From positions 62,001 to 126,000 of the forward strand of contig NZ_CP102252.1 in the NCBI RefSeq assembly GCF_025145645.1: a DNA stretch of 64,000 nucleotides, given 5' to 3'. A model generated the notes under the pieces. The model saw only the letters and a list, made by a program, of their open reading frames with translations. It was not told the origin of the DNA and ran no database searches. The DNA comes from Alistipes senegalensis JC50. Its GTDB lineage: Bacteria > Bacteroidota > Bacteroidia > Bacteroidales > Rikenellaceae. Shown here in pieces: positions 27,138-36,245 of the stretch (its first letter is position 1; every line of letters begins with the position of its first letter). Made by a program: the position numbers and the translations under genes.

Positions 27138-29855
27138 TTATCGAACGAAGGAACGGATGAACGATTCGTCCAGCTCGACCTGAGGATCGAAACGATCGCT
27201 CCGGACGTATTTGTCGATGCTTTCGAGCAGCTGGCGCGTCGCAGGACGCTCGTCGAGTTTCTTCCGGGTATCGACGGCCAGCACGAGCAGCCGGCCGCCG
27301 CCGACGCGGGCTTCGAAGCCGATACCCAGCTTTTCGTTGTTGTCGAAACTGTCGATCACCTGGATAAACGGACGGAGTTCGCGCGGCGTCTGCTGCATCT
27401 CAATCACCTTGGCATTTTCCAGAATGTCCCACCACTGCCAGTCGGTGTGGTACGATGTCGGGAAATCGGCGAATACCGGTTCGTCGGCATGGATCAGACA
27501 GCCGATGGTCATAGGCGCCCAGGCGAACATGATCGGATTCCAGAAATGGTTGTGGAAAGTCGATTTACGCCCTTTGACCTTGCCCGGCGCAGGGGTGAAG
27601 ACCACCTTTTTCCCGGCGGCCAGATACGATTTCGCCCGGTCGTCGAACTCCGTCGTATAGAGCACGTCGTCGTCCGACCGCATCAGCGACGGATTGCGCG
27701 GGAAGACCCAGATGTCCCAGCTGTTGCCGATCTCCCCGCCGACGCTCAGATGCACGGTCATTTTCTGCGCTCCCTCCACCTTGTTCAGGGGGATCGAGAA
27801 CTCCCCGACCGGGAAAACGCCATCGACGCCGACGGTCTGCGTTTTCAGCGATCCCCTGGCGACGGTCTTTCCGGCGCTGTCGGTCATCGACCAGCGGATT
27901 TTCGCATTCCGGAGGGCCGAGCCGCTGAAATTGTACACCTCGGCTTTCGCCGTGAAGGTCTCATCGCAGAACCATGCGCTTTTCGGATAGCGCAACAGAG
28001 CCACCGTCGGAGCGCAGAACGCCCGCCAGTCCTCGGGCGTCACCAGCCCTTTGGAATCCCAGAACGGATCGAGCACACCCACCGGAGCATAGCCCTGCCC
28101 CGGAAAATCGTTGAGCGACAGCAGCTGGAATCCGGCCGACTTGGACGAACGGAGCAGCGCCTCGATCACAGCCTTGTACTCCACGACGGTCAGCGCTCCC
28201 GACGCCCGGAAGAAATCGTGGGCCTGATCGAGCATCCCGTTCGCCTCCAACATTTCGCGCCACAGCTCGAAATTCCGGGCCTGCACCGGCCCCGTGAACT
28301 TCTCGATCTCCCGGAAATCGGGATATACGCACCGCTGTCCCGACTCGTGGGAAATGACGGGCACGTCCACGTCCGATTCGACGCTGCGGTCCCAGTCGGT
28401 CGAAGGACGGCCTTCGTACACCTTCACGGGCCCCTTGTTGGTCTGCTGCGAAACGTAATACTGGTCGGAAGGCACCCGTGTGCGGGCGGTCGAACCGCTG
28501 TAAAGATGGCGCGTGTCGAGTTTGCGCCCGTCGGAGGTCAGCTCCTCGATGAAGTCGAAATTGCCGGTGATCTCGTTGCCGTTGCAGTAGAGCACGAATG
28601 ACGGATGGTTGCCGTATTCGCGGAGGATCGCCCGCATTTCACGCCGGAAAAAGTCGTAGCGCGCCTCGTCGGGCTCGGCATCCTTGCCCCACATGGGCAT
28701 TTCGATCTCGAAATAGACGCCGTACTTGTCGGCCATGCGGAAAGCGGCGGCCGGAGGACACCACGAATGGAAACGGACGTGGTTCAAGCCGTACTCCTTG
28801 ACGATCCGCATGATCCGTTCCCACTCGGCATCGTCGAGCGGCGCGTGTCCCGTTTTCGGGAAAACGGCGTTCTCGACCGTACCCCGCAGGTGGATCGGAC
28901 GGCCGTTCAGCAGCACATGGTTGCGGCCCTGAGCCACCTCGCGCAAGCCGAACACAGCCGATTTTTCATGCTCGCAGGCTCGTCCGCCGGCGGTCGTCGC
29001 CAGCCGGCACGTCACCGTATAGAGATTCGGATCGAATTCGTCCCACAGTTTCGCATCCCGCCCCAGCGGAATGCGTTCCGTCAGGTCTGCCGTCTCCCCG
29101 TCGCCGCTCACGGGCACTTCCCGGGTCAGTTCGAGCCCGTTCCCCGAGACGGTGAACAGCGCCTTGCCTTCGAACGGCTTCCGGGTATGGTTGGCGATCG
29201 TCATCCGCACCTCGACGCTCCGGTCCGAAATGCGCGGGTAAAGCTGCATGTCCTCGACGAAGACCGGGTCCACGGCCACCAGTTTCATTTCGCCGAGAAT
29301 GCCGTTCCAGTTGATCTGCGTGAACTCCGTATGGGCGTGGTCCCACTTGTGGGTATTGTACTGGAAGCGGTTGTCGATGCACACCGTGATACGGTGCGTC
29401 TTTCCCGGAGTGACGAAATCGGTCAGGTCGTGGTTGTGCGGAACGCTGATATAGTCGATGCGGCTCACCTCCTTGGTGTCCACCCACACCGAACTGAGCC
29501 AATGCGTACGTTCGAAATAGAGGAAGATGCGCTTGCCCTTCCAGTCGGCGGGAAACTCGATGTCGCGCTGGTACCACGCCGGACCCATATATTCGTAGAC
29601 GCGCGTCAGGCGATCGACATGCCGGTAGGGAGATTCATACCCGATCTTGTAGTCGTCGGTGATGCCGGGAAGCGTGATCGTCTCTTGAAGTTCATGGTTG
29701 TACCTGGGCGAAAGCGATCCTCGGCGGAAATCCATCACGTCCGTCTGGAACCGCCACTCTCCCGAAAGGTCCACTTCGCAGGTCTGCGCGGACGCCGAAG
29801 GGAAAGTTTCCAGGAACACGATGGCAAGGAACAGTTTTAGAAACCGGTTTTTCAT
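27138..29855 (-). CDS. GH2-family glycoside hydrolase
   Basis: A 905-residue exported enzyme with a signal ending SASAQ. Domains in order are: sugar-binding jelly roll (about 25-200), Ig-like sandwich (205-320), TIM barrel (325-600), and an additional C-terminal region of about 300 residues ending with predicted beta sheets. The acid/base glutamate is probably that of CNGNEITG near residue 434, and the nucleophile that of ISHESGQ. Specificity within GH2 (galactosidase, mannosidase, glucuronidase or other) cannot be told. The second GH2 of the locus has clearer glucuronidase traits. It is encoded between the CE15-like esterase and the orphan jelly-roll protein. Confidence 0.85.
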   Translation of the reverse strand: MKNRFLKLFLAIVFLETFPSASAQTCEVDLSGEWRFQTDVMDFRRGSLSPRYNHELQETITLPGITDDYKIGYESPYRHVDRLTRVYEYMGPAWYQRDIEFPADWKGKRIFLYFERTHWLSSVWVDTKEVSRIDYISVPHNHDLTDFVTPGKTHRITVCIDNRFQYNTHKWDHAHTEFTQINWNGILGEMKLVAVDPVFVEDMQLYPRISDRSVEVRMTIANHTRKPFEGKALFTVSGNGLELTREVPVSGDGETADLTERIPLGRDAKLWDEFDPNLYTVTCRLATTAGGRACEHEKSAVFGLREVAQGRNHVLLNGRPIHLRGTVENAVFPKTGHAPLDDAEWERIMRIVKEYGLNHVRFHSWCPPAAAFRMADKYGVYFEIEMPMWGKDAEPDEARYDFFRREMRAILREYGNHPSFVLYCNGNEITGNFDFIEELTSDGRKLDTRHLYSGSTARTRVPSDQYYVSQQTNKGPVKVYEGRPSTDWDRSVESDVDVPVISHESGQRCVYPDFREIEKFTGPVQARNFELWREMLEANGMLDQAHDFFRASGALTVVEYKAVIEALLRSSKSAGFQLLSLNDFPGQGYAPVGVLDPFWDSKGLVTPEDWRAFCAPTVALLRYPKSAWFCDETFTAKAEVYNFSGSALRNAKIRWSMTDSAGKTVARGSLKTQTVGVDGVFPVGEFSIPLNKVEGAQKMTVHLSVGGEIGNSWDIWVFPRNPSLMRSDDDVLYTTEFDDRAKSYLAAGKKVVFTPAPGKVKGRKSTFHNHFWNPIMFAWAPMTIGCLIHADEPVFADFPTSYHTDWQWWDILENAKVIEMQQTPRELRPFIQVIDSFDNNEKLGIGFEARVGGGRLLVLAVDTRKKLDERPATRQLLESIDKYVRSDRFDPQVELDESFIRSFVR

Positions 29856-29876
29856 GTATCGTCGTTTGTTTTAGGG

Positions 29877-31139
29877 TTATTTCAAATAGTTGTCGGCAAA
29901 CTTCACGAATTGCCGCCAGTCGTAAAGCGTGATGTCGTGGCCGCCCGAACGGACGTGGTAACCGATCCGGCCCGACATGCAGGGTTCGTCCGCCGGCGGC
30001 AGTTCCGTACCGTAAAGCCCCTCCGATCCGAACAGCTCGTAGACGGGGGTGGCATGGACTCCCGCGAGAAACTCGCCTTTCACGTCGGCCCACTTGTCCC
30101 CGGCCGCACTCGCTATGTAAACCGGGCGGGGAGCTATCAGCGCGATGAGTTCGTGCTGATCCACGGGCAGCGCGTCCTCGTTGCCGGCGTAGCGTTTGTA
30201 ATTGTCGCAGAACCAGTGCGGGAAAAGCCGGTTTATCCGGGCCACCGTCTCCGCATACCGACGCCGGGCCAATGCCGCGCCTCCGCACCCCGAATCGTTG
30301 GAAACGACCAGGGCGAAACGCGTATCGACGGCTCCCGCCCACAGCGCGGCCTTCCCGAGGCGCGAATGACCGATGACCGCCACGCGCCCGGCATCGACAT
30401 CCTCGTCGGTTTCGAGGTAATCCATCGCCCGGCTGAGCCCCCAGGCCCATGCGGCGATCGTACCCCACTCGTCGGGAGCAGGACGGGTCTGACCGTCGCG
30501 GTAGAACAACGGATGAACGCCGTTTTGGAAGCCGTCGTCGTAATCGGGATCTATGTCGCCGCGGTAGACGGTCGCCAGCCCGTAGCCGTTGGCGATCAGC
30601 ATCTCGACCGGCCAGCGCGAAGCCGCCGCAGCCCGCGGAAATCCCTCGGAGGGGCCTTTCCCCGGCTCCGTCCGAAGCGTCGAGGGCGTGACGAGCGGAT
30701 CGTCGCAGATCGTATGGTTACCCTTGAAATTCAGCCCGAGGAACACCGGAACGGCATCCGTGCGTTTGTTGGGCACGTACAGCAGGAGGGTCATGAAGTG
30801 TTCTTCGTCGTCGGTGAAATAGACCGCGATCTCCTTCCGGGTGGCCATGTTGCTCAGGGCGTAACGGTCTTCGCTCAGCACTTCGAAATGCACTCCTTCG
30901 GGACGCCCGGGCGCCTTTCCGTAGATCTGCGACTCGAACAGGGCGAGGAGTTCGGGACGGCGTTCGGACATCCAGCCTTCGGCGTCGGCGACCCTCCGGC
31001 CGTCGGACATCGTCAGCGGATCGGGCAACGTGTAGGCCGGAACCCGCGATTCGTCGTAATTCATCGCCGGCTCCTGCGCCCGGACGCCCGACACGCCCAG
31101 ACAGCACAACAACAGCGCGTATTTGCGAAAGAGTCTCAT
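29877..31139 (-). CDS. CE15-like esterase (glucuronoyl methylesterase family)
   Basis: A 420-residue exported alpha/beta hydrolase; the start is the ATG at 31139, overlapping the GH88 stop by 4 nt, and the signal ends SGVRAQ. The nucleophile serine lies in VIGHSRLGKAALWAG. Downstream VVSNDSGCGGAALARRR is typical of bacterial CE15 enzymes, and the catalytic histidine is probably in RSGGHDIT near the C-terminus. The EWGTIAAWAWGLSRAMDYLETD helix is also family-like. CE15 enzymes cleave esters of glucuronic acid, for example lignin-glucuronoxylan links. In this PUL it would expose glucuronate to the neighbouring glucuronidases. Substrate range remains inferred. Confidence 0.85.
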   Translation of the reverse strand: MRLFRKYALLLCCLGVSGVRAQEPAMNYDESRVPAYTLPDPLTMSDGRRVADAEGWMSERRPELLALFESQIYGKAPGRPEGVHFEVLSEDRYALSNMATRKEIAVYFTDDEEHFMTLLLYVPNKRTDAVPVFLGLNFKGNHTICDDPLVTPSTLRTEPGKGPSEGFPRAAAASRWPVEMLIANGYGLATVYRGDIDPDYDDGFQNGVHPLFYRDGQTRPAPDEWGTIAAWAWGLSRAMDYLETDEDVDAGRVAVIGHSRLGKAALWAGAVDTRFALVVSNDSGCGGAALARRRYAETVARINRLFPHWFCDNYKRYAGNEDALPVDQHELIALIAPRPVYIASAAGDKWADVKGEFLAGVHATPVYELFGSEGLYGTELPPADEPCMSGRIGYHVRSGGHDITLYDWRQFVKFADNYLK

Positions 31140-32323
31140 GACTGCAATCTGCGTTTGAGGCGGGTGAGGGCCTCCAGGTAATAATAGTCCGCATAGGTCA
31201 GCGGCACGTCCACCTCGGACGAGAAGGGATAGGCCCCCGTGGAGTGCATGAGAATGAAATCCCCGTTGGTCCCCTCCGGTGCGGTATATTCCGGCGAAGC
31301 CAGACTGCGGATCTGCTTTTCGGCGAAAGCCATGTATTCGTCCGCCTCGGCGCCCTCCGCGAAACCGCTCAGTTCGATCAGCGCCGAAGCCATGATCGCC
31401 GCGGCCGAAGCGTCGCGGGGCGTGTCGGGAATCTCCGGAGAATCGAAATCCCAGTAGGGAACCCCGTCGGCCGGCATATTCGGATGGTTCAGAAGGAACG
31501 CCGCGATGCGGCGGGCCTGTTGCAGATAACGTTCCTCCCCCGTCAGACGGAACATGCAGGTGTAGCCGTAGAGTCCCCACGCCTGTCCGCGGCTCCATGC
31601 CGAATCGTCGGAGAAGCCCTGATGGGTCTGCCGGATATGGGGTTTGCCCGAAACCGTGTCGTAGGAGACCACGTGCCACGAACTGAAATCGGGGCGGTAA
31701 TGATATTCCATCGTCTTGTCGGCGTGCGAAACCGCCATCTTCCGGAAAGACTCGTCGCCCGAATAACCGGCCGCCCACAGCAGGAGTTCGAGGTTCATCA
31801 TGTTGTCGATGATGACCGGGTACTGCCACTTGTCGCGGTTGTGGTCCCACGAGCGGATCAGACCCACTTCCGGCTTGAAACGCGTCGCCAGCGACCGGGC
31901 TCCGGTGAGCAGCACCTCTTCGTAGGACTTGTCCCCGGTGAGGCGCAGTCCGTTGCCGAAACTGCAATACAGCATGAATCCCACGTCGTGGTTGTCGGTC
32001 GTATATTTTTCGCGTTCGACGCGCGCGGTGTACATCCGGGCGTATTCCAAAACCCTCGGATCGCGGCTGTTTTCATACACGTACCACAGCGTTCCCGGAA
32101 AAAATCCGCTGCACCACCAGCGCGAATCCGACGAAACATCCTCGCCGTTCTCCCACGTGCGCGGCAGGCGGCCTTCGCGGCCGCTGTACTTTTCGGCCAT
32201 CAGCAGCACCTGCCGCTCAGCCCGGGCCAGCGCGTCGTCCACGACCTCCGCCAGCGGTTTTTCCCGGCCGCCGCAACCCGCAAACAGTACGGCCAGCCCC
32301 ATACATAGCAATATCTTCTTCAT
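31136..32323 (-). CDS. GH88 unsaturated glucuronyl hydrolase, lipoprotein
   Basis: A 395-residue enzyme with a lipoprotein signal ending LFAGCGG, so membrane-anchored. The (alpha/alpha)6 fold is indicated by alternating helices. The two catalytic-type aspartates fall in TDNHDVGFML near residue 110 and IDNMMNLELLLW near 175. SRGQAWGLYGYT is a further family motif. GH88 enzymes remove 4,5-unsaturated uronic acid from the non-reducing end of oligosaccharides produced by polysaccharide lyases. No lyase is encoded in this window, so its substrate must come from elsewhere or the activity differs. It overlaps the CE15-like gene by 4 nt. Confidence 0.88.
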   Translation of the reverse strand: MKKILLCMGLAVLFAGCGGREKPLAEVVDDALARAERQVLLMAEKYSGREGRLPRTWENGEDVSSDSRWWCSGFFPGTLWYVYENSRDPRVLEYARMYTARVEREKYTTDNHDVGFMLYCSFGNGLRLTGDKSYEEVLLTGARSLATRFKPEVGLIRSWDHNRDKWQYPVIIDNMMNLELLLWAAGYSGDESFRKMAVSHADKTMEYHYRPDFSSWHVVSYDTVSGKPHIRQTHQGFSDDSAWSRGQAWGLYGYTCMFRLTGEERYLQQARRIAAFLLNHPNMPADGVPYWDFDSPEIPDTPRDASAAAIMASALIELSGFAEGAEADEYMAFAEKQIRSLASPEYTAPEGTNGDFILMHSTGAYPFSSEVDVPLTYADYYYLEALTRLKRRLQS

Positions 32324-32335
32324 CGTCTTGTATTT

Positions 32336-34120
32336 TTAGCGTTTATCGTAATAGGCTTTCATCAGATACCACGCTTTCTTGCGGTATCCCCGGTCCGAAA
32401 CCAGTCCCTTGCGGTTCCAGCCCTCCTGATTCGTGGGATGGAACCGGAACGGCGAACGGAAATCGAAGAGAATCCACGGCGACACGCCCCGCAGGTTGGG
32501 AATGTTCTCGAACATGCGGAGGTTGTCCCGGTAAAGGGCCTCCTGATACTCTTCGCTCCACGAACTGGCCGTATCGGCCGCACCGTGCTGTCCGTAAAGA
32601 GCCTCGCCGCCGAATTCGGAGATGATGAGCGGTTTCCCCCGCGCAACGTCCCACACAGCCCGATCGGGCGTGACGGGCCACGGATGGTACCAGCCCATGT
32701 ATTTGTTGACAGCCACGACATCCAGCGCCTCGATGAACGGATCGTCCATCACGAACAGCTGACGGTCGCGGTCGAACCGCACCAGATCGAAAGCCGCGAC
32801 GATCAGCCGCGTGTCGTCCAGCTCCCGGCAGCAGGAGATCAGGTAGCGGAGAAATTCGTTGCGGGATTCCGACGGCTGCGTCTCGTTGGCCACGCCCCAG
32901 AAGGTCAGCGCACAGCGGTTCCTGTCGCGCCCGACCATCTCGCGGATCATGCGGCCCGCCTTCTGCCGGGTGGCGTCGTTGGCGAAGTCGATGCCCTGCC
33001 AGATCGGAATCTCCTCCCAGAGCATGAAACCCATCTTCTCGGCCAAACGGACGATGTATTCGTTCTGGGGGTAGTGGGCCAGGCGGATCATGTTACAGCC
33101 CAGCGCCCGGGCCTCGGACAACAGCATCACGGCGTCCGACTCGGAGAACGCGCGGCCCATGCGCTGCGGTATCTCCTCGTGGAAGCTGACCGATTTGAGG
33201 AACACGGGCGCGCCGTTGAGATAAATGTCCTCGCCCTCGACCCGCACGTTGCGGAAACCGATCATCTCCTCGACCCGGTCGCGGCCCGCGGAAACGATCA
33301 CCCGGTAGAGTTTCGGGTCCTCGGGCGACCAGCGTTTCAGGTTCTTCACCCGGAACGAAAGCGCCGCCGCACCCCGTTCGTCGGCGGAAGCCGTCTCCCG
33401 GACTTTCAGTTCGGGAATCTCGACCAGCACGGAGGTCCCGGCAGGAGCCCCCGACAACCGGACATCGGCGCTGATCCGGTCGGCGGAATCCTTGTCGAGA
33501 CGAATGAAATAATCCTCGACGAAGGCTTCGGGAACGCTGACGAGCGACACGTCGCGCGTGATGCCGCCGTAATTCCACCAGTCGAAAGCCATCGCCGGAA
33601 TGGCATCGGGCGTGCGCGTGTTGTTCACCTCCACGGCGAGGAAATTATCCGCCGGTTTCAGTCTGCCGGTCACCTCGATTTGGAAGGGCGTGAAACCGCC
33701 CTCGTGGCTCCCGATCTCCTCGCCGTTGAGATAGACCCGGCAACGGTAGCTTACGGCCCCGAAATGGAGGAACAGCCGCCGTCCGTCCTGCCGCGGAGCG
33801 TCGAACCGCCGGGCGTACCAGACCGTACCTTCGTAGTATTTCAGTTCGGGCGTCTGGGAGTTCCAGTCCGAGGGAACATCCAGCCGCAACCCGTTTTCGA
33901 ACGCATATTCGTAAAAATCGGTCTTTCCCTCGGGTTTGCGGTTCAGGTAAATCTTGTTCTTGCGTCCCTGATCGTAGAGATCGACGACGGCGTCCCATTT
34001 CCCGTTCAGCGACTGCATCTCGCGTCCGTAAACGTTGGCGATAAGGTCCTGCGCCCGAACTCCCGTCACCGCGAGGAACGACAGGGCGAGCGTTATTGCA
34101 AATTTTGTCAGCGTTTTCAT
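32336..34120 (-). CDS. GH2 beta-glucuronidase
   Basis: A 594-residue exported enzyme (signal ending GVRAQ). It has the three-domain GH2 plan: sugar-binding domain with VWYARRFDAP and YLNGEEIGSHEGGFTPF, Ig-like domain, and TIM barrel. The acid/base glutamate is in WGVANETQP and the nucleophile in IISEFGGEA. The NRKG sequence near the C-terminus matches the N-x-K motif that contacts the carboxylate of glucuronic acid in beta-glucuronidases. This gives better support for glucuronidase than for galactosidase. It releases glucuronic acid from oligosaccharides or conjugates in the periplasm. It is encoded 12 nt before the GH88 gene. Confidence 0.9.
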   Translation of the reverse strand: MKTLTKFAITLALSFLAVTGVRAQDLIANVYGREMQSLNGKWDAVVDLYDQGRKNKIYLNRKPEGKTDFYEYAFENGLRLDVPSDWNSQTPELKYYEGTVWYARRFDAPRQDGRRLFLHFGAVSYRCRVYLNGEEIGSHEGGFTPFQIEVTGRLKPADNFLAVEVNNTRTPDAIPAMAFDWWNYGGITRDVSLVSVPEAFVEDYFIRLDKDSADRISADVRLSGAPAGTSVLVEIPELKVRETASADERGAAALSFRVKNLKRWSPEDPKLYRVIVSAGRDRVEEMIGFRNVRVEGEDIYLNGAPVFLKSVSFHEEIPQRMGRAFSESDAVMLLSEARALGCNMIRLAHYPQNEYIVRLAEKMGFMLWEEIPIWQGIDFANDATRQKAGRMIREMVGRDRNRCALTFWGVANETQPSESRNEFLRYLISCCRELDDTRLIVAAFDLVRFDRDRQLFVMDDPFIEALDVVAVNKYMGWYHPWPVTPDRAVWDVARGKPLIISEFGGEALYGQHGAADTASSWSEEYQEALYRDNLRMFENIPNLRGVSPWILFDFRSPFRFHPTNQEGWNRKGLVSDRGYRKKAWYLMKAYYDKR

Positions 34121-34141
34121 GTTCGTTTCAGATTCGTAAAT

Positions 34142-36214
34142 TCAGGGTTTCGGTTTACGGATTATCTCATAGCGGTACATCGCATAGTCGTCGGGCGACG
34201 GCAGTTCCACTTCCAGCTCTCCGCGGCGGCCGGCCTTCCGCACGGCGGCTTTCCCGCTGCCCAGCACGGGCGTCAGCCGCACCGTAGCCCCCTCCGGCAG
34301 CCACGTTCCGATACGAGTCCGCCGGTCGGGATGCTGCTCGCGGAAGAAGATGAAATAGCCCCGGTCGCCGTTCAGCGACTGGAATCCGGTCCACGACCGT
34401 CCCGACGGTTCGTCGCCCACGGGCAGGATCACCCCGCTGTGGAAATCGTGCTGCACCTCCTTGTAACGTCCGATCTCCCGGCCGAGAGCCAGTGCTTCGT
34501 CGGGAAGCCCTCCCGCCTCCATCCAGGCCAGCGGTTGCCCGGCCATCGTCACGGCGAAAAGGTATCCGAAACCGTAGTTCGCCGGGGCGAAGCGGTCGCC
34601 GGCATATTTTCCGGCATTGCGCCACTTGTTCAGGAACTCGATCTGCAACCGCTCGGCAGGGACGTATTTCGACAGCATCCACAGGTTGCGCAGCGTCCAG
34701 TAAGGGTAATAGTTCTGCCAGTCGGTATAGCGGTTTTCGAGGAAAACGTTGCCGTACTCGTTGAACATGTGGTAACCTCCGCGGCGGCCGGCCGTGGCGT
34801 CGAGGTTGAACACCACCCTGCCGTCCGTCTCGGCCAGCACCCGGTCGAACAACCGCCGCAGGTTGGCCTCGGCACGTTTGTCGGGAATCGCAAGACCGTC
34901 GATCTTGAAGGTGCGGATGCCGTATTCGTCATGCAGGGCGATCATCGCCCGGGCGTCCTTCTCCCAGTCGGCATAGCCGTCCTGCACGCTCGGATTGAAC
35001 CAGAGGCAGATCTCCACTCCCAGCTCCCGGCCCAGTTCCACGACGGGATGCAGACCGTTCGGATACTTCTCCGGATCGGGTTTCCAATAGTCGGGATTGT
35101 CCCAGATGTTCCGGAACGAGCCTTTCGCCACCGCCGAATTGGGGCTTTTGCCGACCTGCCAGCCGTCGTCGATCTGAAAATGCGTGATGCCGAGGCATGC
35201 GGCCCGCCGGACCTCCTCCAGACAAAAGCGTTCGTTGACCTTCGTATCCTGACTGCGGTCGCCCCACGTGTTCATCATCACCATCTCGTCGCGCCCCGGG
35301 AGCTGTTTCCGCAGCTGTTTCTGATAGCTCCGCAGAGCGGTCAGCTGCTCCAGCTCCCCGCCCGACCAGACGCCGACGACGCATCCGTAGGCCCTCATCC
35401 ACTCCCCGCCGTCGAGGTCCCGCTCCGTAAGACCGAGCCCCGAAACCGTGAAATTCCCGAATTCGGCCGTGAAATCGTAACCCTGATAGGCCGGCTGCAC
35501 GTTCGAACAGGGAGCCTCTTTCAGGAAAAAGAAGCCCCGGTCGTTCTCCCCGCTGCGGGCGAACAGCAGATTGCCCCGGTAGTGGTTCTTCCGGTAAGGG
35601 ATCACGTCGGTCTCGAAGACCAGATTGTTGTTCCAGTCCGTAACGTCCTGAAACTCGACGATCCGCGTCTGCCAATGGAACCCGCCGGGATTGAACCGGT
35701 CGAGCACGCTCGAACTCCCGAGCGCACGCATATCCTCTTTCGACTCGATGTTCTTCCGGTCGCCGAGGTTCGCGGCACGGTCGCCGGCAAGCGCTCCGGC
35801 GGCGCGTCCTTTCAGGTAGGTGTCGCAGGCAATGGCCGGAGTATCCCCGTAAATCCGGTAGACCCGCCGGACGGCAAGCGCGCCCAGCGAAAATTCCACG
35901 GTCGTTTCCAGGTATTCCGGATGGATTCCGGTCTCGCCGATCCGGGCCGACGAATACGTTCCGGCAGAGGCTTCGGCATCGCCGGGAATCTCGAAATCGG
36001 GCGCCGGAGTGCGGTTCAGCCACACCTGCCCCGACGACTTGTCGGTCAGGCTGTACGTCACGAGGTTTCCGCCGTTCCAGACGAATTTCCGCTCGATCCG
36101 GGAGTTGCCGATCGTCAGGGTGTCGTTTCGCAGACGGCTGTAACAATCGTCCTGCGCAAATGCACAGGCGCCGCACAACAGCGCCGCGGCAAGTATCGGG
36201 AATGTGTGTTTCAT
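34142..36214 (-). CDS. GH36-like (clan GH-D) alpha-galactosidase-type enzyme
   Basis: A 690-residue exported protein with a signal ending CAFAQ. The first 290 residues form a beta supersandwich. The TIM barrel begins with MMNTWGDRS, and the FQIDDGWQVG motif is characteristic of clan GH-D. The likely nucleophile aspartate is in FKIDGLAIPD near residue 425, and the acid/base aspartate probably in NRYTDWQNYY. A C-terminal beta domain follows. Alpha-galactosidase is the default for the clan, but the motifs differ enough from classical GH36 that another alpha-glycoside is possible. It lies 21 nt before the beta-glucuronidase gene. Confidence 0.75.
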   Translation of the reverse strand: MKHTFPILAAALLCGACAFAQDDCYSRLRNDTLTIGNSRIERKFVWNGGNLVTYSLTDKSSGQVWLNRTPAPDFEIPGDAEASAGTYSSARIGETGIHPEYLETTVEFSLGALAVRRVYRIYGDTPAIACDTYLKGRAAGALAGDRAANLGDRKNIESKEDMRALGSSSVLDRFNPGGFHWQTRIVEFQDVTDWNNNLVFETDVIPYRKNHYRGNLLFARSGENDRGFFFLKEAPCSNVQPAYQGYDFTAEFGNFTVSGLGLTERDLDGGEWMRAYGCVVGVWSGGELEQLTALRSYQKQLRKQLPGRDEMVMMNTWGDRSQDTKVNERFCLEEVRRAACLGITHFQIDDGWQVGKSPNSAVAKGSFRNIWDNPDYWKPDPEKYPNGLHPVVELGRELGVEICLWFNPSVQDGYADWEKDARAMIALHDEYGIRTFKIDGLAIPDKRAEANLRRLFDRVLAETDGRVVFNLDATAGRRGGYHMFNEYGNVFLENRYTDWQNYYPYWTLRNLWMLSKYVPAERLQIEFLNKWRNAGKYAGDRFAPANYGFGYLFAVTMAGQPLAWMEAGGLPDEALALGREIGRYKEVQHDFHSGVILPVGDEPSGRSWTGFQSLNGDRGYFIFFREQHPDRRTRIGTWLPEGATVRLTPVLGSGKAAVRKAGRRGELEVELPSPDDYAMYRYEIIRKPKP

Positions 36215-36245
36215 CGTTTCTGAAAAATCCGTTTCGTCGTCGTTT

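Noticed and set aside
31140..31967. A 276-codon N-terminal extension of the CE15-like frame
   Set aside because: It reads out of frame through the GH88 gene. The true start, with a signal peptide, is the ATG at 31139.
32438..36223. A 3.8-kb open frame on the + strand across two glycosidase genes
   Set aside because: It runs antisense through two well-supported genes and their intergenic gap, which is a sign of a shadow and not a gene.
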